Source of the DNA: Bradyrhizobium sp. MOS002
GTDB lineage: Bacteria > Pseudomonadota > Alphaproteobacteria > Rhizobiales > Xanthobacteraceae
DNA length: 64,000 nucleotides
Reading direction: 5' to 3'
Assembly: GCF_003020115.1 (NCBI RefSeq)
Contig: NZ_PYFX01000006.1
Coordinates: 1-64,000, forward strand
The notes beneath the pieces were generated by a model. It saw only the letters and a list, made by a program, of their open reading frames with translations, had not been told where the DNA came from and did no database searches. A program made the position numbers and the translations under genes. Within the stretch, counting starts at the first letter, position 1. Every line of letters starts with the position of its first letter. This document shows, piece after piece, positions 13,933 to 24,666 of the stretch.

Positions 13933-14990
13933 GAAACAGCCTCCTGCGCGGCCTGCACGGAACTGAGTGCACCACCTTCGCGATTGAGCATCTGATTGAT
14001 CTTGTTGAGGAGATCGAATTTGACCATCTCATAGCCAACATCGATCGCATAGGCAAAGCCTTCGGCAGCGATTCCGCCATGGCTCTTGACCACGATCCCG
14101 TTCAACCCCAGCAACACGCCGCCGTTGGATTTGTTCGGATCCATCTTGTTGCGCAGGGCCTGGAAGGCGTTGCGCGCAAAGAGATAGCCGAGCTTGGACA
14201 GCAAGCCCCGCTTCATCTCGTTGCGGAGCAATTCCGCCATCTGCCGCGCGGTTCCCTCCGCGGCCTTCAGCGCGATGTTGCCGCTGTAGCCCTCGGTGAC
14301 GACGACGTCTGCCACGCCCTTGCCGATGCCGTCGCCCTCGACGAAGCCGAGATATTCGAGCTCGGGCAGGTTCCTGGCGCGCAGGATCTCGCCGGCCTCG
14401 CGAATCTCCTCGTGCCCCTTGATCTCCTCGACCCCGATATTGAGCAGGCCGACCGTGGGACGCTTCTTGTTGAACAACACGCTGGCCATCGCCGCGCCCA
14501 TGATGGCGAGCGACACCAGATGGTGCGTATCGCCGCCGATGCTGGCGCCGAGGTCGAGGACGACGGAATCGCCGCGCCTGGTCGGCCACATGCCGGCGAT
14601 CGCCGGACGGTCGACGCCCGGCAGCGTGCGCAGGTGGAAGCGCGACATCGCCATCAGCGCGCCGGTATTCCCGGCGGAGACCGCAACATCCGCCTCGCCC
14701 TTTTTCACCGCATCGATGGCGAGCCACATGGAGGAGGTCTTGCGGCCGCGCCGCAGCGCCTGGCTCGGCTTGTCCTCCCCGCTGACCGCGACTTCGGTGT
14801 GGATGATCTTCGAGGCGGCCTTCAGCGCGGGGTGGCGGTCGAGCTCGGGCTCGATCTTGGCGCGGTCCCCGATCAGCAGGAATTCGATCTCGCGATGCCT
14901 GTGAAGCGAGATGGCGGCGCCTGGGATGACCACCGCGGCGCCGGCGTCGCCCCCCATGGCGTCAAGCGCGATGCGAACCTTGCTTGGCAT
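13929..14990 (-). CDS. plsX: Phosphate acyltransferase PlsX, 353 aa
   Basis: Converts acyl-ACP to acyl-phosphate, the donor for glycerol-3-phosphate acylation. The family start MPSKVRIALDAMGGDAG is clear, as are S-A-G-N-T-G-A-L-M-A, L-L-N-I-G-V-E-E-I-K-G and G-F-V-E-G-D-G-I. The ATG at 14990 has AGGA six bases upstream; the longer frame upstream lacks family similarity and is rejected. It heads the plsX-fabH-ihfA-merR group. The 298 bases upstream (14991-15288) contain no gene but include an AT-rich core near 15180-15225 that may hold its promoter. Confidence 0.97.
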   Translation of the reverse strand: MPSKVRIALDAMGGDAGAAVVIPGAAISLHRHREIEFLLIGDRAKIEPELDRHPALKAASKIIHTEVAVSGEDKPSQALRRGRKTSSMWLAIDAVKKGEADVAVSAGNTGALMAMSRFHLRTLPGVDRPAIAGMWPTRRGDSVVLDLGASIGGDTHHLVSLAIMGAAMASVLFNKKRPTVGLLNIGVEEIKGHEEIREAGEILRARNLPELEYLGFVEGDGIGKGVADVVVTEGYSGNIALKAAEGTARQMAELLRNEMKRGLLSKLGYLFARNAFQALRNKMDPNKSNGGVLLGLNGIVVKSHGGIAAEGFAYAIDVGYEMVKFDLLNKINQMLNREGGALSSVQAAQEAVS

Positions 14991-15288
14991 AAAAGTCCTG
15001 GAAACCTGGTCTGGTGCGGTCTTGAACGAGCGGGCCGCAAAATGGGGTCGCCACGAACATGGCGGCCGGTCAAGCGCCACGCCGCACCCGGACCGGGGCG
15101 CGACAATAGCGTTTTGTTATCCCGAAACAACCTCTTGCCCCCAGCCTTTTGCATTCGGGAACATCCGGCTGCGGACGGACTAATTCACAAGAAATACATG
15201 AAAATCAAATAGATAATTTGGCCTTTCAAACCACCATCGCAAACACCTCGCGCCCCGTAGCAAAGCGGTCCTATGGGGCAGACGGCAC
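14991..15288. other. Intergenic region upstream of plsX
   Basis: No gene is seen on either strand. An AT-rich segment (about 15181-15225) contrasts with the high-GC surroundings and is a likely promoter region for plsX on the minus strand. I could not pick unambiguous -35 and -10 boxes. No rpmF (L32) gene is present, although YceD is often adjacent to rpmF in other bacteria. Confidence 0.4.
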
Positions 15289-15852
15289 CTATTGGTCTTT
15301 CTTCCCGTCCTGAAGTGCCTTCAGGATCGCAAAAGGGTGGTCCTCCGGATCGGGGGCGATGACCTCGGCCTCGAACACGACCCCCGGCTTCCGCGGGTAG
15401 GGATCGACGGCCAGGAACAGCGCATCGGTGGCGAGCCGGCCAAGGTCGATGATGCCGTTGACAATCGCCTCCGGCGGGTCGGCGACCTGCTCGTTATCGT
15501 CGTGTCCCTCCTCCATCAGGTCGGCCAGGCGGCGGACCTCGGCCTCGGGGGCGAATATCAGGTCCACCTCCTCGTCGATCTCGCTCTCCATGGGGTCAAG
15601 CGTGACCACGCAGGTCTGGCCGATCCGGGCGCGGACGTGCCCCGTGACCTGGATCCGGTTGCCGCTTTTCGGCACGACATCGAAGGCGGCCTCGACGGAG
15701 ACAACCTCCCGCAAGCCTGCCGTCTCGGCCATGGCCTGCCGCTCGGCGGCCGAGGCCTCGAGCTTGCGATGCAGGCCGGTGTCCGGGATCTGTGCAACGA
15801 TGACGGGCACCCGCCAGGGATCGGACACGGATGCTGGTATCGGTCGGTTCAT
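15289..15852 (-). CDS. YceD/DUF177 family protein, 187 aa
   Basis: Member of the YceD (DUF177) family, thought to act in 23S rRNA maturation; the exact role in alphaproteobacteria is not established. Family features are a central V-T-G-H-V-R-A-R-I-G-Q-T-C-V-V-T-L-D-P strand set, then E-I-D-E-E-V-D-L-I-F, and the late D-P-P-E-A-I-V-N-G-I-I-D-L-G-R-L-A-T-D-A-L-F-L motif with P-Y-P-R-K-P-G. It starts at an ATG at 15852 that overlaps the stop of the upstream chaperone gene (ATGA), so they are cotranslated. This pairing with the bc1 chaperone and plsX is common in Rhizobiales. Confidence 0.9.
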   Translation of the reverse strand: MNRPIPASVSDPWRVPVIVAQIPDTGLHRKLEASAAERQAMAETAGLREVVSVEAAFDVVPKSGNRIQVTGHVRARIGQTCVVTLDPMESEIDEEVDLIFAPEAEVRRLADLMEEGHDDNEQVADPPEAIVNGIIDLGRLATDALFLAVDPYPRKPGVVFEAEVIAPDPEDHPFAILKALQDGKKDQ

Positions 15853-16400
15853 GGCGTGACATCCTCAGGGAGCGCTGGGGGAAACTTGAAGGACGCACCC
15901 AGCAGTGCGGCTTCGCCGATCCGGCTGAGCTCGGCCTCGGCGGCCCTGGCATAGGCCGCGAGCCGCTGCGCCTGGTCCATGCCGGCCCCATTCAAGATAT
16001 TCTTGCAGATCGCCAATGCCAGCGCCTCGCCGCCGCCTTCAACGGCCTGATCGTAGGCCTGGACCCGGCCGTAAAAGGCCTCGCCGAAAGCCCGCATCCG
16101 CTTCGGCACAGTCTGGTCGCCGATCCCCATCTCGCGCAGATTGTCGTCCATGTCCTCGCAGAAGCGGTCGAACAGCGCCTGCGACAGCTCGGTGGCGCCC
16201 TGAACCGTGCGCAGGCGGCGCAGCAGCAGCCAGAGGTGCAGCAGCAACAGATCGAAACGTCCGTTAACGGTATCCGGCACGCCTAAGTCGCGGTAAAATA
16301 TGGGTTCTCGCGCCTGCGTCACGATCATGCCATAGATGGCTTCAATGGTGCCCGGCGAGGCTAGGCGGGGTTTCCTGAAGTGATTGAACGGCCAAAGCAT
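15849..16400 (-). CDS. Ubiquinol-cytochrome c chaperone (CBP3-like), 183 aa
   Basis: Bacterial relative of mitochondrial CBP3, which assists assembly of cytochrome bc1. The family pattern includes I-Y-G-x-I-V-x-Q-A-R-x-P-x-F-Y-R-D-L-G-V-P-D-T-V (here IVTQAREPIFYRDLGVPDT), G-R-F-D-L-L-L-L-H-L-W-L-L-L-R-R and D-D-N-L-R-E-M-G-I-G-D. It is divergent from the bamE gene, whose start is about 100 bases away, so both promoters must lie in the short gap 16401-16498. Confidence 0.92.
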   Translation of the reverse strand: MLWPFNHFRKPRLASPGTIEAIYGMIVTQAREPIFYRDLGVPDTVNGRFDLLLLHLWLLLRRLRTVQGATELSQALFDRFCEDMDDNLREMGIGDQTVPKRMRAFGEAFYGRVQAYDQAVEGGGEALALAICKNILNGAGMDQAQRLAAYARAAEAELSRIGEAALLGASFKFPPALPEDVTP

Positions 16401-16498
16401 TGTGGTTTCCGCAAGCGGGCGCGCGCGTGTTGCATTCAGAGCCTCCGCCCGGTACTTCAGCGCCTCGCGCGACGCAAGGGGACGGAATCAGTTCCGCT

Positions 16499-16984
16499 AT
16501 GACGATAACGAACCAGACCAGCCTGCGTGCAGACAAGCGGCACGGCCTTCAAGCACGTTGGCGCGGCTTGCGCCTGTTCGCGGCCGCGGCCCTGGTTGGC
16601 GCTGCGCTGGCGGGCTGCACCGGCGAGCAATTCCAGAAGGGTTACATCCTGCCGCCCAACGCGCTGGAGCAGATCCCGATCGGCGCGAGCCAGGACCAGG
16701 TGCTGATCGTGATGGGCACCCCCTCCACCGTCGCAACCCTCGACGGCGAGGTGTTCTATTACATCTCGCAGCGCTCAGAGCGCATTGTCGCCTTTATGAA
16801 CCAGAGGGTGGTCGACCAGCGTGTCATCGCGGTCTATTTCGACAAGAACCGGCGCGTGCGCCGCCTTGCGAATTACGGTCTGCAGGACGGCAAGATCTTC
16901 GACTTCATCAGCCGCACCACGCCGACGTCGGGCCAGGAGATGAGCTACCTCACGCCGATCTTCAAGCTGCTCAGCTTTAACTGA
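16499..16984 (+). CDS. bamE: Outer-membrane assembly lipoprotein BamE/OmlA, 161 aa
   Basis: Small lipoprotein of the BAM complex that folds outer membrane proteins. Residues 18-40 form a signal peptide ending in a lipobox L-A-G-C. The SmpA/OmlA fold follows: I-P-I-G-A-S-Q-D-Q-V-L-I-V-M-G-T-P-S-T, F-Y-Y-I-S-Q and a V-I-A-V-Y-F-D-K-N-R-R-V strand. The start ATG at 16499 is chosen because it gives a normal n-region before the signal; the longer frame would bury it. Alphaproteobacterial versions have the extended C-terminus seen here. Confidence 0.93.
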   Translation: MTITNQTSLRADKRHGLQARWRGLRLFAAAALVGAALAGCTGEQFQKGYILPPNALEQIPIGASQDQVLIVMGTPSTVATLDGEVFYYISQRSERIVAFMNQRVVDQRVIAVYFDKNRRVRRLANYGLQDGKIFDFISRTTPTSGQEMSYLTPIFKLLSFN

Positions 16985-17063
16985 GCCTGCGGCTTCGTGC
17001 GGCTTGCCGTTGCGCGTCCGGTTCCATACGCTCCCTGCAAAACAAGACGCAGGGAGTGGATTC

Positions 17064-18065
17064 GTGCCCAATAAATTGCTGTCTCGCCGTCGCGTGCTCA
17101 CCGGTGCTGCTGCCCTCTCGGCCGCAGCGATCCTGCCGCGATCGAGCCTGGCGGACTGGAAGCCCACCGAAAACGTCCGCCTCGTCGTGCCGGCTGCCGC
17201 AGGCGGCTCGACCGACGTGATGGGTCGGCTTCTGGCCGCGCATCTGCAGACCGCCTGGGGCCAATCGGCCGTGGTGGAAAACCGCTCCGGCGGCGGCGGC
17301 ACGATCGGCACGGCCGAGGTGGTCCGCGCCAAGCCGGACGGCCACACCATACTGATCGGCAATCCCGGCCCGAACGCGATCGCCTACAGCATCTTCAAGA
17401 ACCTCACCTACAAGCCGGACCAGCTCCAGCCGGTCTCCAACATGATCCGGATCCCGAACATCGTCTCGGCGCATCCCAAGACCGGCATCAAGTCGATCGC
17501 CGAGCTGGTCGCCTATCTCAAGGCCAATCCGGACAAGCTCAGCTACGCCTCCTCCGGCGTCGGCCAGAGCCCTCACCTCACCGGCGCCTGGTTCCTGCAA
17601 CTCACCGGCCTGAAGATGACGCACATCCCGTTCCGCGGCGCCGGTCCCGCGCTCCAGGCGGCGCTCGCCGGCGACATCCAGATCCTGTTCGACAACCTCT
17701 ATCCGAGCCTGCCGCAGGTGCAGAACGGCACCCTCACCGGCCTCTGCGTCACCACGACCGAGCGCAGCGACCTCGCGCCGAACCTGCCGACCATGCGCGA
17801 GAGCGCGCCGGAGCTTGCGGCTTTCGACGTCTCGTCGTGGTTCTCGGTTTTTCTGCCGAAGGGTGTGCAGCCCGCCATTGTCGAAGCGCTCAATCTTCAA
17901 GTGAAGGCGATGCTCGAGCGCGACGACATCAAGAAGAACATCGTGGCCATGGGCGCCCGCGCCGACTACGGCACGCCCGACCAGTTTGCCGCCTTCGTGG
18001 ACGCCGAGACGAAGAAGTTCGCCGGCATCATCCAGAAGGAAGGGCTGCAGATGGACGTGCAGTAG
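17064..18065 (+). CDS. TctC/Bug-type tripartite tricarboxylate binding protein, 333 aa
   Basis: Periplasmic binding protein of the Bug family, which usually bind carboxylates through carboxylate-specific water networks. A GTG at 17064 has a strong ribosome site (AGGGAG) and gives a twin-arginine signal (SRRRVLTGAA, then AxA-like LADW), so this start is preferred over the upstream ATG. The family core is visible: V-R-L-V-V-P-A-A-A-G-G-S-T-D, V-V-E-N-R-S-G-G-G-G-T-I-G and H-I-P-F-R-G-A-G-P-A-L-Q-A-A-L-A-G-D. No TctA/TctB permease is nearby, so it is an orphan binder and its ligand cannot be told from sequence. Confidence 0.92.
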   Translation: MPNKLLSRRRVLTGAAALSAAAILPRSSLADWKPTENVRLVVPAAAGGSTDVMGRLLAAHLQTAWGQSAVVENRSGGGGTIGTAEVVRAKPDGHTILIGNPGPNAIAYSIFKNLTYKPDQLQPVSNMIRIPNIVSAHPKTGIKSIAELVAYLKANPDKLSYASSGVGQSPHLTGAWFLQLTGLKMTHIPFRGAGPALQAALAGDIQILFDNLYPSLPQVQNGTLTGLCVTTTERSDLAPNLPTMRESAPELAAFDVSSWFSVFLPKGVQPAIVEALNLQVKAMLERDDIKKNIVAMGARADYGTPDQFAAFVDAETKKFAGIIQKEGLQMDVQ

Positions 18066-18258
18066 GCCCCGCTTGTGGCGCAGGGGATTTGAACCAGTTG
18101 AAGGCCAAGAGGACAACCGCCGCCAGCGCGACTGCCAACATTGTACGAGGCCCGGATTGCCGGGAGCCTCTTTGCGCCTTGCCGCAAGCTGGACAGACAC
18201 TGTCGGCCGCCAACATGTCGCAGCCGCACTGGATACATCTGGTCGTCTCGAACTTCAT
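18028..18258 (-). CDS. Small zinc-ribbon membrane protein, 76 aa
   Basis: Two CxxC pairs (CIQCGCD and CPACGK, residues 8-25) form a zinc ribbon; one membrane helix follows (TMLAVALAAVVLLAFNW, about 40-56), then a Pro/Ala-rich tail. The gene is convergent with the Bug gene and overlaps its last 38 bases on the other strand. The start ATG at 18258 has only a weak ribosome site. Function unknown; similar small proteins may sense redox or metal or anchor other proteins. Confidence 0.7.
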   Translation of the reverse strand: MKFETTRCIQCGCDMLAADSVCPACGKAQRGSRQSGPRTMLAVALAAVVLLAFNWFKSPAPQAGPTARPSAALPSG

Positions 18259-18284
18259 GGCGACGGTCCCGCAAAGCGGATAGC

Positions 18285-18313
18285 AAAAAACCCGCGGCTT
18301 GCACCGCGGGTTT
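18285..18313 (-). terminator. Rho-independent terminator of hppA
   Basis: AACCCGCGG (18289-18297) and CCGCGGGTT (18304-18312) form a nine-base stem with a six-base loop. On the minus strand it is followed by six T residues, 24 bases after the hppA stop. Confidence 0.9.
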
Positions 18314-18336
18314 GTCGCAGGAAAGCTGCCTCCGGT

Positions 18337-20457
<2,121 letters not shown>

Positions 20458-20693
20458 GTGATTTTTTGCCTCAGATCCTTGATGAACGTACCCCCGGCGC
20501 CTTTTGTTTTTCCGTCTTGCGGTGCGGCGCCTTGATTTTGAACAGGGCCGCTCCTTGCCCGAAGGCGCGGCCCTAGTCGGTCACGACCTTGCCAAAATCA
20601 AATTGAGGGTGCAACGCCAGATAAGGCCGAAAAGCTGATCTCGGCAGGTATTTAGCGAGTCTTGGCAGCCCGGACGCCGGTTTGGAGCAATTC

Positions 20694-21692
20694 CTAGAAG
20701 TGGCTGTAGGACAGCCGCTTCAACACCAGCTCCTGGCCCTGCCCGTCCAAGAAGCGCGGCCGCTCGTGGCCCGCGACGATCGTGCCGATGGCCGTGACGG
20801 CAAGGCCTGCCGCCCGCCCCAGGGCAATCAGCGCGTCGCCTTGCGCCGGCGGAACGGTGCACAGCACCTCGTAATCGTCACCCCCGGCAAGCAGCGTCTC
20901 AACGGAAACGACGTTGCGCGCGATCAGGCCGGCGGCAGCAGCCGAGAGCGGTACGCTGGTCACGTCGATCGTGGCCGAGACGCCTGATGCCGCACAGAGC
21001 TTGGTCAGATCTCCGGCAAGGCCGTCGGAGACATCCATCGCAGCCGTCGCATGATCACGCACGGCCTGCGCGAGAGCATTGCGCGGCTGCGGCACGCGAT
21101 AGCGCGAGATCAGCGTCTTGCGCGCGTGCGGATCGGAGACCAGCGCATTCGCCACCGCGCCGCCCTTGAGCACATCGAGGCCAAGCGCGGCGTCGCCGAT
21201 CGTCCCCGTGACCAGGATACGGTCGCCCGGCTTGGCCCCGGTGCGGCCGACCATCCGCCCCTGTGGCACGCGGCCAAAGGCGGTGATCGAGATCATCTGC
21301 GGCCCCGGCGTCGACACCGTGTCGCCGCCGAGCAGCGGACAGGCGAAGGTTTTCGCATCCTCGCCGAGCGCGTCCGCGAACGGCCTGAGCCAGGCGTCTT
21401 CCTTGCTGCGCAACGCCAGTGTCAGCACGAAGCCGGCCGGCACGGCCCCCTTTGCAGCGAGATCGGACAGGTTCACCCGCAGCGCCTTGCGCGCGATGGT
21501 ATCGGGCGGATCGGTGGCAAGATAATGCACACCCTCGACCACCGCGTCTGTGGTGACGACGATGTCGCTGCCGAGCGCCTGCAAGATGGCGGCATCGTCC
21601 ACCAGGCCCAACGCGCCCGGATCAGTCGCCAGCGGCTTGAAATAGCGCGCGATGAGGGAGTCTTCGGCGGAGGTTTCTGGTGCGTTCGTCAT
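20694..21692 (-). CDS. thiL: Thiamine-monophosphate kinase ThiL, 332 aa
   Basis: Phosphorylates thiamine phosphate to the active diphosphate. The AIR-synthase-like fold is shown by D-D-A-A-I (residues 33-37 region), T-T-D-A-V-V-E-G-V-H-Y, N-L-S-D-L-A-A-K-G-A-V-P, L-L-G-G-D-T-V-S-T-P-G, A-M-D-V-S-D-G-L-A-G-D and L-A-G-G-D-D-Y-E. I use the ATG at 21692 (MTNAPETSAED) rather than the frame start at 21707. It follows nusB after 138 bases that are occupied by a palindromic repeat, so the repeat may separate the two transcripts or sit inside one mRNA. Confidence 0.95.
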   Translation of the reverse strand: MTNAPETSAEDSLIARYFKPLATDPGALGLVDDAAILQALGSDIVVTTDAVVEGVHYLATDPPDTIARKALRVNLSDLAAKGAVPAGFVLTLALRSKEDAWLRPFADALGEDAKTFACPLLGGDTVSTPGPQMISITAFGRVPQGRMVGRTGAKPGDRILVTGTIGDAALGLDVLKGGAVANALVSDPHARKTLISRYRVPQPRNALAQAVRDHATAAMDVSDGLAGDLTKLCAASGVSATIDVTSVPLSAAAAGLIARNVVSVETLLAGGDDYEVLCTVPPAQGDALIALGRAAGLAVTAIGTIVAGHERPRFLDGQGQELVLKRLSYSHF

Positions 21693-21713
21693 CGGCGCTA
21701 GCCCCAAACTCCA

Positions 21714-21818
21714 CTGTCATCGCCCGGCTTGACCGGGCGATCCAGTACGCCGAGACGCCCAATATCCATAACCGCTGCCGCAGCGTACTGGATCACCCGC
21801 CCTCGCGGGTGATGACAG
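21714..21818. repeat. Dispersed palindromic repeat between nusB and thiL
   Basis: Left arm 21714-21750 (CTGTCATCGCCCGGCTTGAC and following) and right arm 21783-21818 (GCGTACTGGATCACCCGC and following) are inverted copies that share CTGTCATC..., G-A-T-C-C-A-G-T-A-C-G-C. Each arm also contains its own small hairpin. Related single arms occur at 44326, 47603 and 31861. Confidence 0.8.
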
Positions 21819-21830
21819 CGGGATGTATAT

Positions 21831-22328
21831 CTACCCCCGCCCGAACTCGTCACCGCGAAACTGGCGGCCGATCTGGTCGAGCACCGCGTTGACCATGCCG
21901 GTCTCCTCGCGGTCGACGAAGGCATTGGCGACGTCGACATATTCGGACACGACGACGCGGCCCGGCACGTCCTTGCGGTGTTCCAATTCGTAGGCCCCTG
22001 CCCGCAGCACCGCGCGCAGGATCGCTTCGATGCGCTTCAACGGCCAGCCCTTCGACAGCGCCTCGTCGATCAGCGGATCGAGCTTCTTCTGGTCGCGCAC
22101 GACGCCGGAGACGACGTCGCGGAAGAACGCCGCTTCCGCCGGGAGATATGTGTCGCCCTCGACCTCGTTGCCGAGCCAGTGGCTCTCGAACTCCGCAAAA
22201 ATGTCGTTGATGCCGGCACCGCCGATATCCATCTGGTACAGCGCCTGCACGGCTGCGAGCCGCGCCGCACCGCGCCGGTTCGCCTTCTTCTCCGTGCCAG
22301 CCGGCGGCTTCTTGTTGTTATCGGCCAT
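21831..22328 (-). CDS. nusB: Transcription antitermination factor NusB, 165 aa
   Basis: RNA-binding protein that with NusE promotes rRNA antitermination. The all-helical pattern is clear: RRGAARLAAVQALYQMD at residues 18-34, F-F-R-D-V-V-S-G-V, I-D-E-A-L, A-I-L-R-A-V-L-R-A-G-A-Y-E-L and V-V-V-S-E-Y-V-D-V-A-N-A-F. The start is the ATG at 22328, two bases after the ribH stop; an apparent TTG/ATC extension upstream lies inside ribH. RibH-NusB adjacency is widespread and indicates a common transcript with the riboflavin genes. Confidence 0.96.
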   Translation of the reverse strand: MADNNKKPPAGTEKKANRRGAARLAAVQALYQMDIGGAGINDIFAEFESHWLGNEVEGDTYLPAEAAFFRDVVSGVVRDQKKLDPLIDEALSKGWPLKRIEAILRAVLRAGAYELEHRKDVPGRVVVSEYVDVANAFVDREETGMVNAVLDQIGRQFRGDEFGRG

Positions 22329-22330
22329 GA

Positions 22331-22822
22331 TCAAGCCCGCGCCAGCCGGCGCTTTATGCGCAGCATCGCGATCGCGGCCCGCGCGGCATCGCCGCCCTTG
22401 TTCAGCTCGCTGGCGCGCGCCCGCGCCCAGGCCTGCGCCTCGGTGTTGACGGTGAGGATGCCGTTGCCGAGCGGCAGCTTGCGCGCCACCGCCAGGTCCA
22501 TCAGCGCGCGCGAGGATTCCTGCGAGACGATCTCGAAATGAATGGTGTCGCCGCGGATCACGCAGCCGAGCGCGATCGCGGCATCATAAGGCTTGCCATT
22601 GGCAGCCGCGGCATCGACCGCGATCGCCACTGCCGCCGGGATCTCCAGCGCACCGGGAACCGTGATGACATCATGGGTCAGACCGGCCGCCTTCAGCTCG
22701 GCCACCGCACCTTCAAGCATCGCGTCCTGGAGATCGTCATAGAACCGCGCCTCGACGATCAGCGCGCGTGCGCCGGAAACGTCGGTCTGGTCCTTCAGGG
22801 GTGCGCGCCGCGCGTCTGCCAT
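22331..22822 (-). CDS. ribH: 6,7-dimethyl-8-ribityllumazine synthase, 163 aa
   Basis: Penultimate step of riboflavin synthesis. Family motifs are V-P-G-A-L-E-I-P (substrate loop), A-L-G-C-V-I-R-G-D-T-I-H-F-E (catalytic His), and G-N-G-I-L-T-V-N-T-E-A-Q-A. The ATG at 22822 is used. Length fits the icosahedral/pentameric enzymes. It lies 72 bases downstream of ribE and just before nusB. Confidence 0.96.
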   Translation of the reverse strand: MADARRAPLKDQTDVSGARALIVEARFYDDLQDAMLEGAVAELKAAGLTHDVITVPGALEIPAAVAIAVDAAAANGKPYDAAIALGCVIRGDTIHFEIVSQESSRALMDLAVARKLPLGNGILTVNTEAQAWARARASELNKGGDAARAAIAMLRIKRRLARA

Positions 22823-22894
22823 AGTCAAATCCGTTCCACAGGGGTTGGCGCTATGTAGTCGCCACTAGCGGGTAAGCCAAGTTTAAAGACGCCG

Positions 22895-23518
22895 TCACTT
22901 CATTTCCGTCAGCCGCGCCGCGTAGCGGGCCATCAGATCGACCTCGATATTGACCTCATCCCCGGCCTTCCAGCCGCCGATCGTCGTGACTGTCAGGGTG
23001 TGCGGGATGATCAGCACGGAAAAGGTCACGTCCTTCACCGTATTAACCGTCAGCGACACGCCGTCGAGCGTGATCGAGCCCTTGGTCGCGATGAACCGTG
23101 CCAGCTCCCGCGTCGTAGAGAGCTCGAACCGCGCCATGTCGGGCAGGTCCTCGCGGCTGACGAGGGTTGCGATGCCATCGGCATGGCCGGCGACGATATG
23201 CCCGCCAAGCTCGTCGCCGATCTTGAGCGCACGCTCGAGATTGAGCCTGGCGCCGACCCTCCAGTGCTTTGCCGTCGTCAGCGCCAGCGTCTCGGCCGCG
23301 GCATCGACGTCGAACCAGGTCCTTTGAGCAGAGTCTTTGCCGCTTTCGACGCCGGAAGCAACCACCGTCAGGCAGACGCCATTGCAGGCGATCGAGGCGC
23401 CGTCGGCAATGGTGGTCTGATCGTAGCGGCAGGCGATGCGCAGCCGGTGCAACTGGCCCTGCGCCGTCGGCGTGAAGCCGACGATCTCGCCGATATCGGT
23501 GACAATGCCAGTGAACAT
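22895..23518 (-). CDS. ribE: Riboflavin synthase alpha chain, 207 aa
   Basis: Dismutates two lumazine molecules to riboflavin. The hallmark start MFTGIVTDIGEI and the internal duplication of the beta-barrel are visible (N-half C-N-G-V-C-L-T-V-V, C-half L-D-G-V-S-L-T-V-N-T), with G-H-I-V-A-G-H-A-D-G between them. The start codon overlaps the ribD stop (TAATG), so RibD and RibE are coupled. Confidence 0.96.
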   Translation of the reverse strand: MFTGIVTDIGEIVGFTPTAQGQLHRLRIACRYDQTTIADGASIACNGVCLTVVASGVESGKDSAQRTWFDVDAAAETLALTTAKHWRVGARLNLERALKIGDELGGHIVAGHADGIATLVSREDLPDMARFELSTTRELARFIATKGSITLDGVSLTVNTVKDVTFSVLIIPHTLTVTTIGGWKAGDEVNIEVDLMARYAARLTEMK

Positions 23519-24666
23519 TACGCGCGCTCGTAGATGGTGAGAGTATCCTTGTCGAAGGTCTCGCTAGCATGAACCTTGTAGGCCTGCGACTGCGTGATTT
23601 TCGACAGGGGCAATGCAGCGAGCGCATCCACCCCGTCGGCACCCACCGCTTGCGCGCCGCGGAACAGCCAGATCTCGTCAACGAGGTCGGCGGCGATGAA
23701 GGACGCCGCAACGCGGCTGCCGCCCTCGACCATTAGCCGTGTGATGCCCTTCCCGGCCAATGCATGCAGCACGGCCGCAAGATCGAGTCCCGAGGCATTG
23801 CCGGGCGGCACGCGGATCACCTGCGCGCCGGCAGCACCGAGCCGCGTGGCGGCCGCGGCCTCCGCGAGCTCAGAACCCACCACCCACAGCGGAATCTCGC
23901 GCGCTGAGCCCACGAGCCTGCTCGCGCCGGGAATGCGCAGGCTTTGATCGAGCACCACGCGCACCGGCGAACGCGCGGCCATGCCCGGCAGGCGGCAGTC
24001 GAGCTGCGGATCGTCCGCCAGCACCGTGCCGATGCCGACCAGGATGGCGTCGCTCGAGGCGCGCAGGAGGTGCACCCGGTCGCGCGCCGCCTCGCCGGTG
24101 ATCGCGATCGGCTTGCCCCCGGCCGCGCCGATCTTGCCGTCGGGCGAGACCGCGAGCTTCAGGATCACATGCGGGCGGTGATCCCTGATGCGACGGAAAT
24201 GCCCGGCGTGGTCGAAGGCGGCTTCGCGCGCGCACAGACCCACATCCACCATGATGCCGGCCGCGCGCAGGCGTGCGTGGCCCTGACCGGCGACTTCCGG
24301 ATTGGGATCCTCGATCGCTGCCACCACCCGCTTGATGCCGGCGGCGATCACTGCGTCGGCGCACGGTGGCGACTTGCCGAAATGCGAGCACGGCTCCAGC
24401 GTGACGTAGAGCGTGGCGCCGCGCGCGGCATCGCCTGCGCGCCGCAGCGCTTCAGGCTCGCCATGCGGCCGTCCGCCAGGCTGGGTCCAGCCGCGGCCGA
24501 CGATCACGCCGTCCTTGACGATGACGGCCCCGACGGCGGGATTGGGCCAGGTGCGTCCCTGCCCGCGCCTGCCGAGCGCCAGCGCAAGCTCCATGAAGCG
24601 CCGGTCGGCATCCCTGGACTCGCGCGCCTTCTGCGCGAATTGATCCTCCAGGATGCGGAAGATCAT
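23518..24666 (-). CDS. ribD: Bifunctional riboflavin deaminase/reductase RibD, 382 aa
   Basis: Catalyses steps two and three of the riboflavin pathway. N-terminal deaminase: W-P-N-P-A-V-G-A-V-I-V, zinc motif P-H-G-E-P-E-A-L and P-C-S-H-F-G-K-S-P-P-C-A. C-terminal reductase (from about 155): R-P-H-V-I-L-K-L-A-V-S-P-D-G-K-I-G and the late V-E-G-G-S-R-V-A-A-S-F. The start ATG at 24666 overlaps the nrdR stop (ATGA). An extra 25-residue N-terminus precedes the usual start of the domain (around MELALAL), a small oddity; an internal start is possible. Confidence 0.95.
   Translation of the reverse strand: MIFRILEDQFAQKARESRDADRRFMELALALGRRGQGRTWPNPAVGAVIVKDGVIVGRGWTQPGGRPHGEPEALRRAGDAARGATLYVTLEPCSHFGKSPPCADAVIAAGIKRVVAAIEDPNPEVAGQGHARLRAAGIMVDVGLCAREAAFDHAGHFRRIRDHRPHVILKLAVSPDGKIGAAGGKPIAITGEAARDRVHLLRASSDAILVGIGTVLADDPQLDCRLPGMAARSPVRVVLDQSLRIPGASRLVGSAREIPLWVVGSELAEAAAATRLGAAGAQVIRVPPGNASGLDLAAVLHALAGKGITRLMVEGGSRVAASFIAADLVDEIWLFRGAQAVGADGVDALAALPLSKITQSQAYKVHASETFDKDTLTIYERA

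Noticed and set aside
14079..15212. A 377-codon plus-strand frame over plsX
   Set aside because: Antisense to plsX, His/Gln/Asp-rich shadow composition, no ribosome site.
16977..18200. A 407-codon minus-strand frame over the Bug gene
   Set aside because: Antisense shadow; the real minus-strand gene here is only the 76-aa zinc-ribbon protein in another frame.
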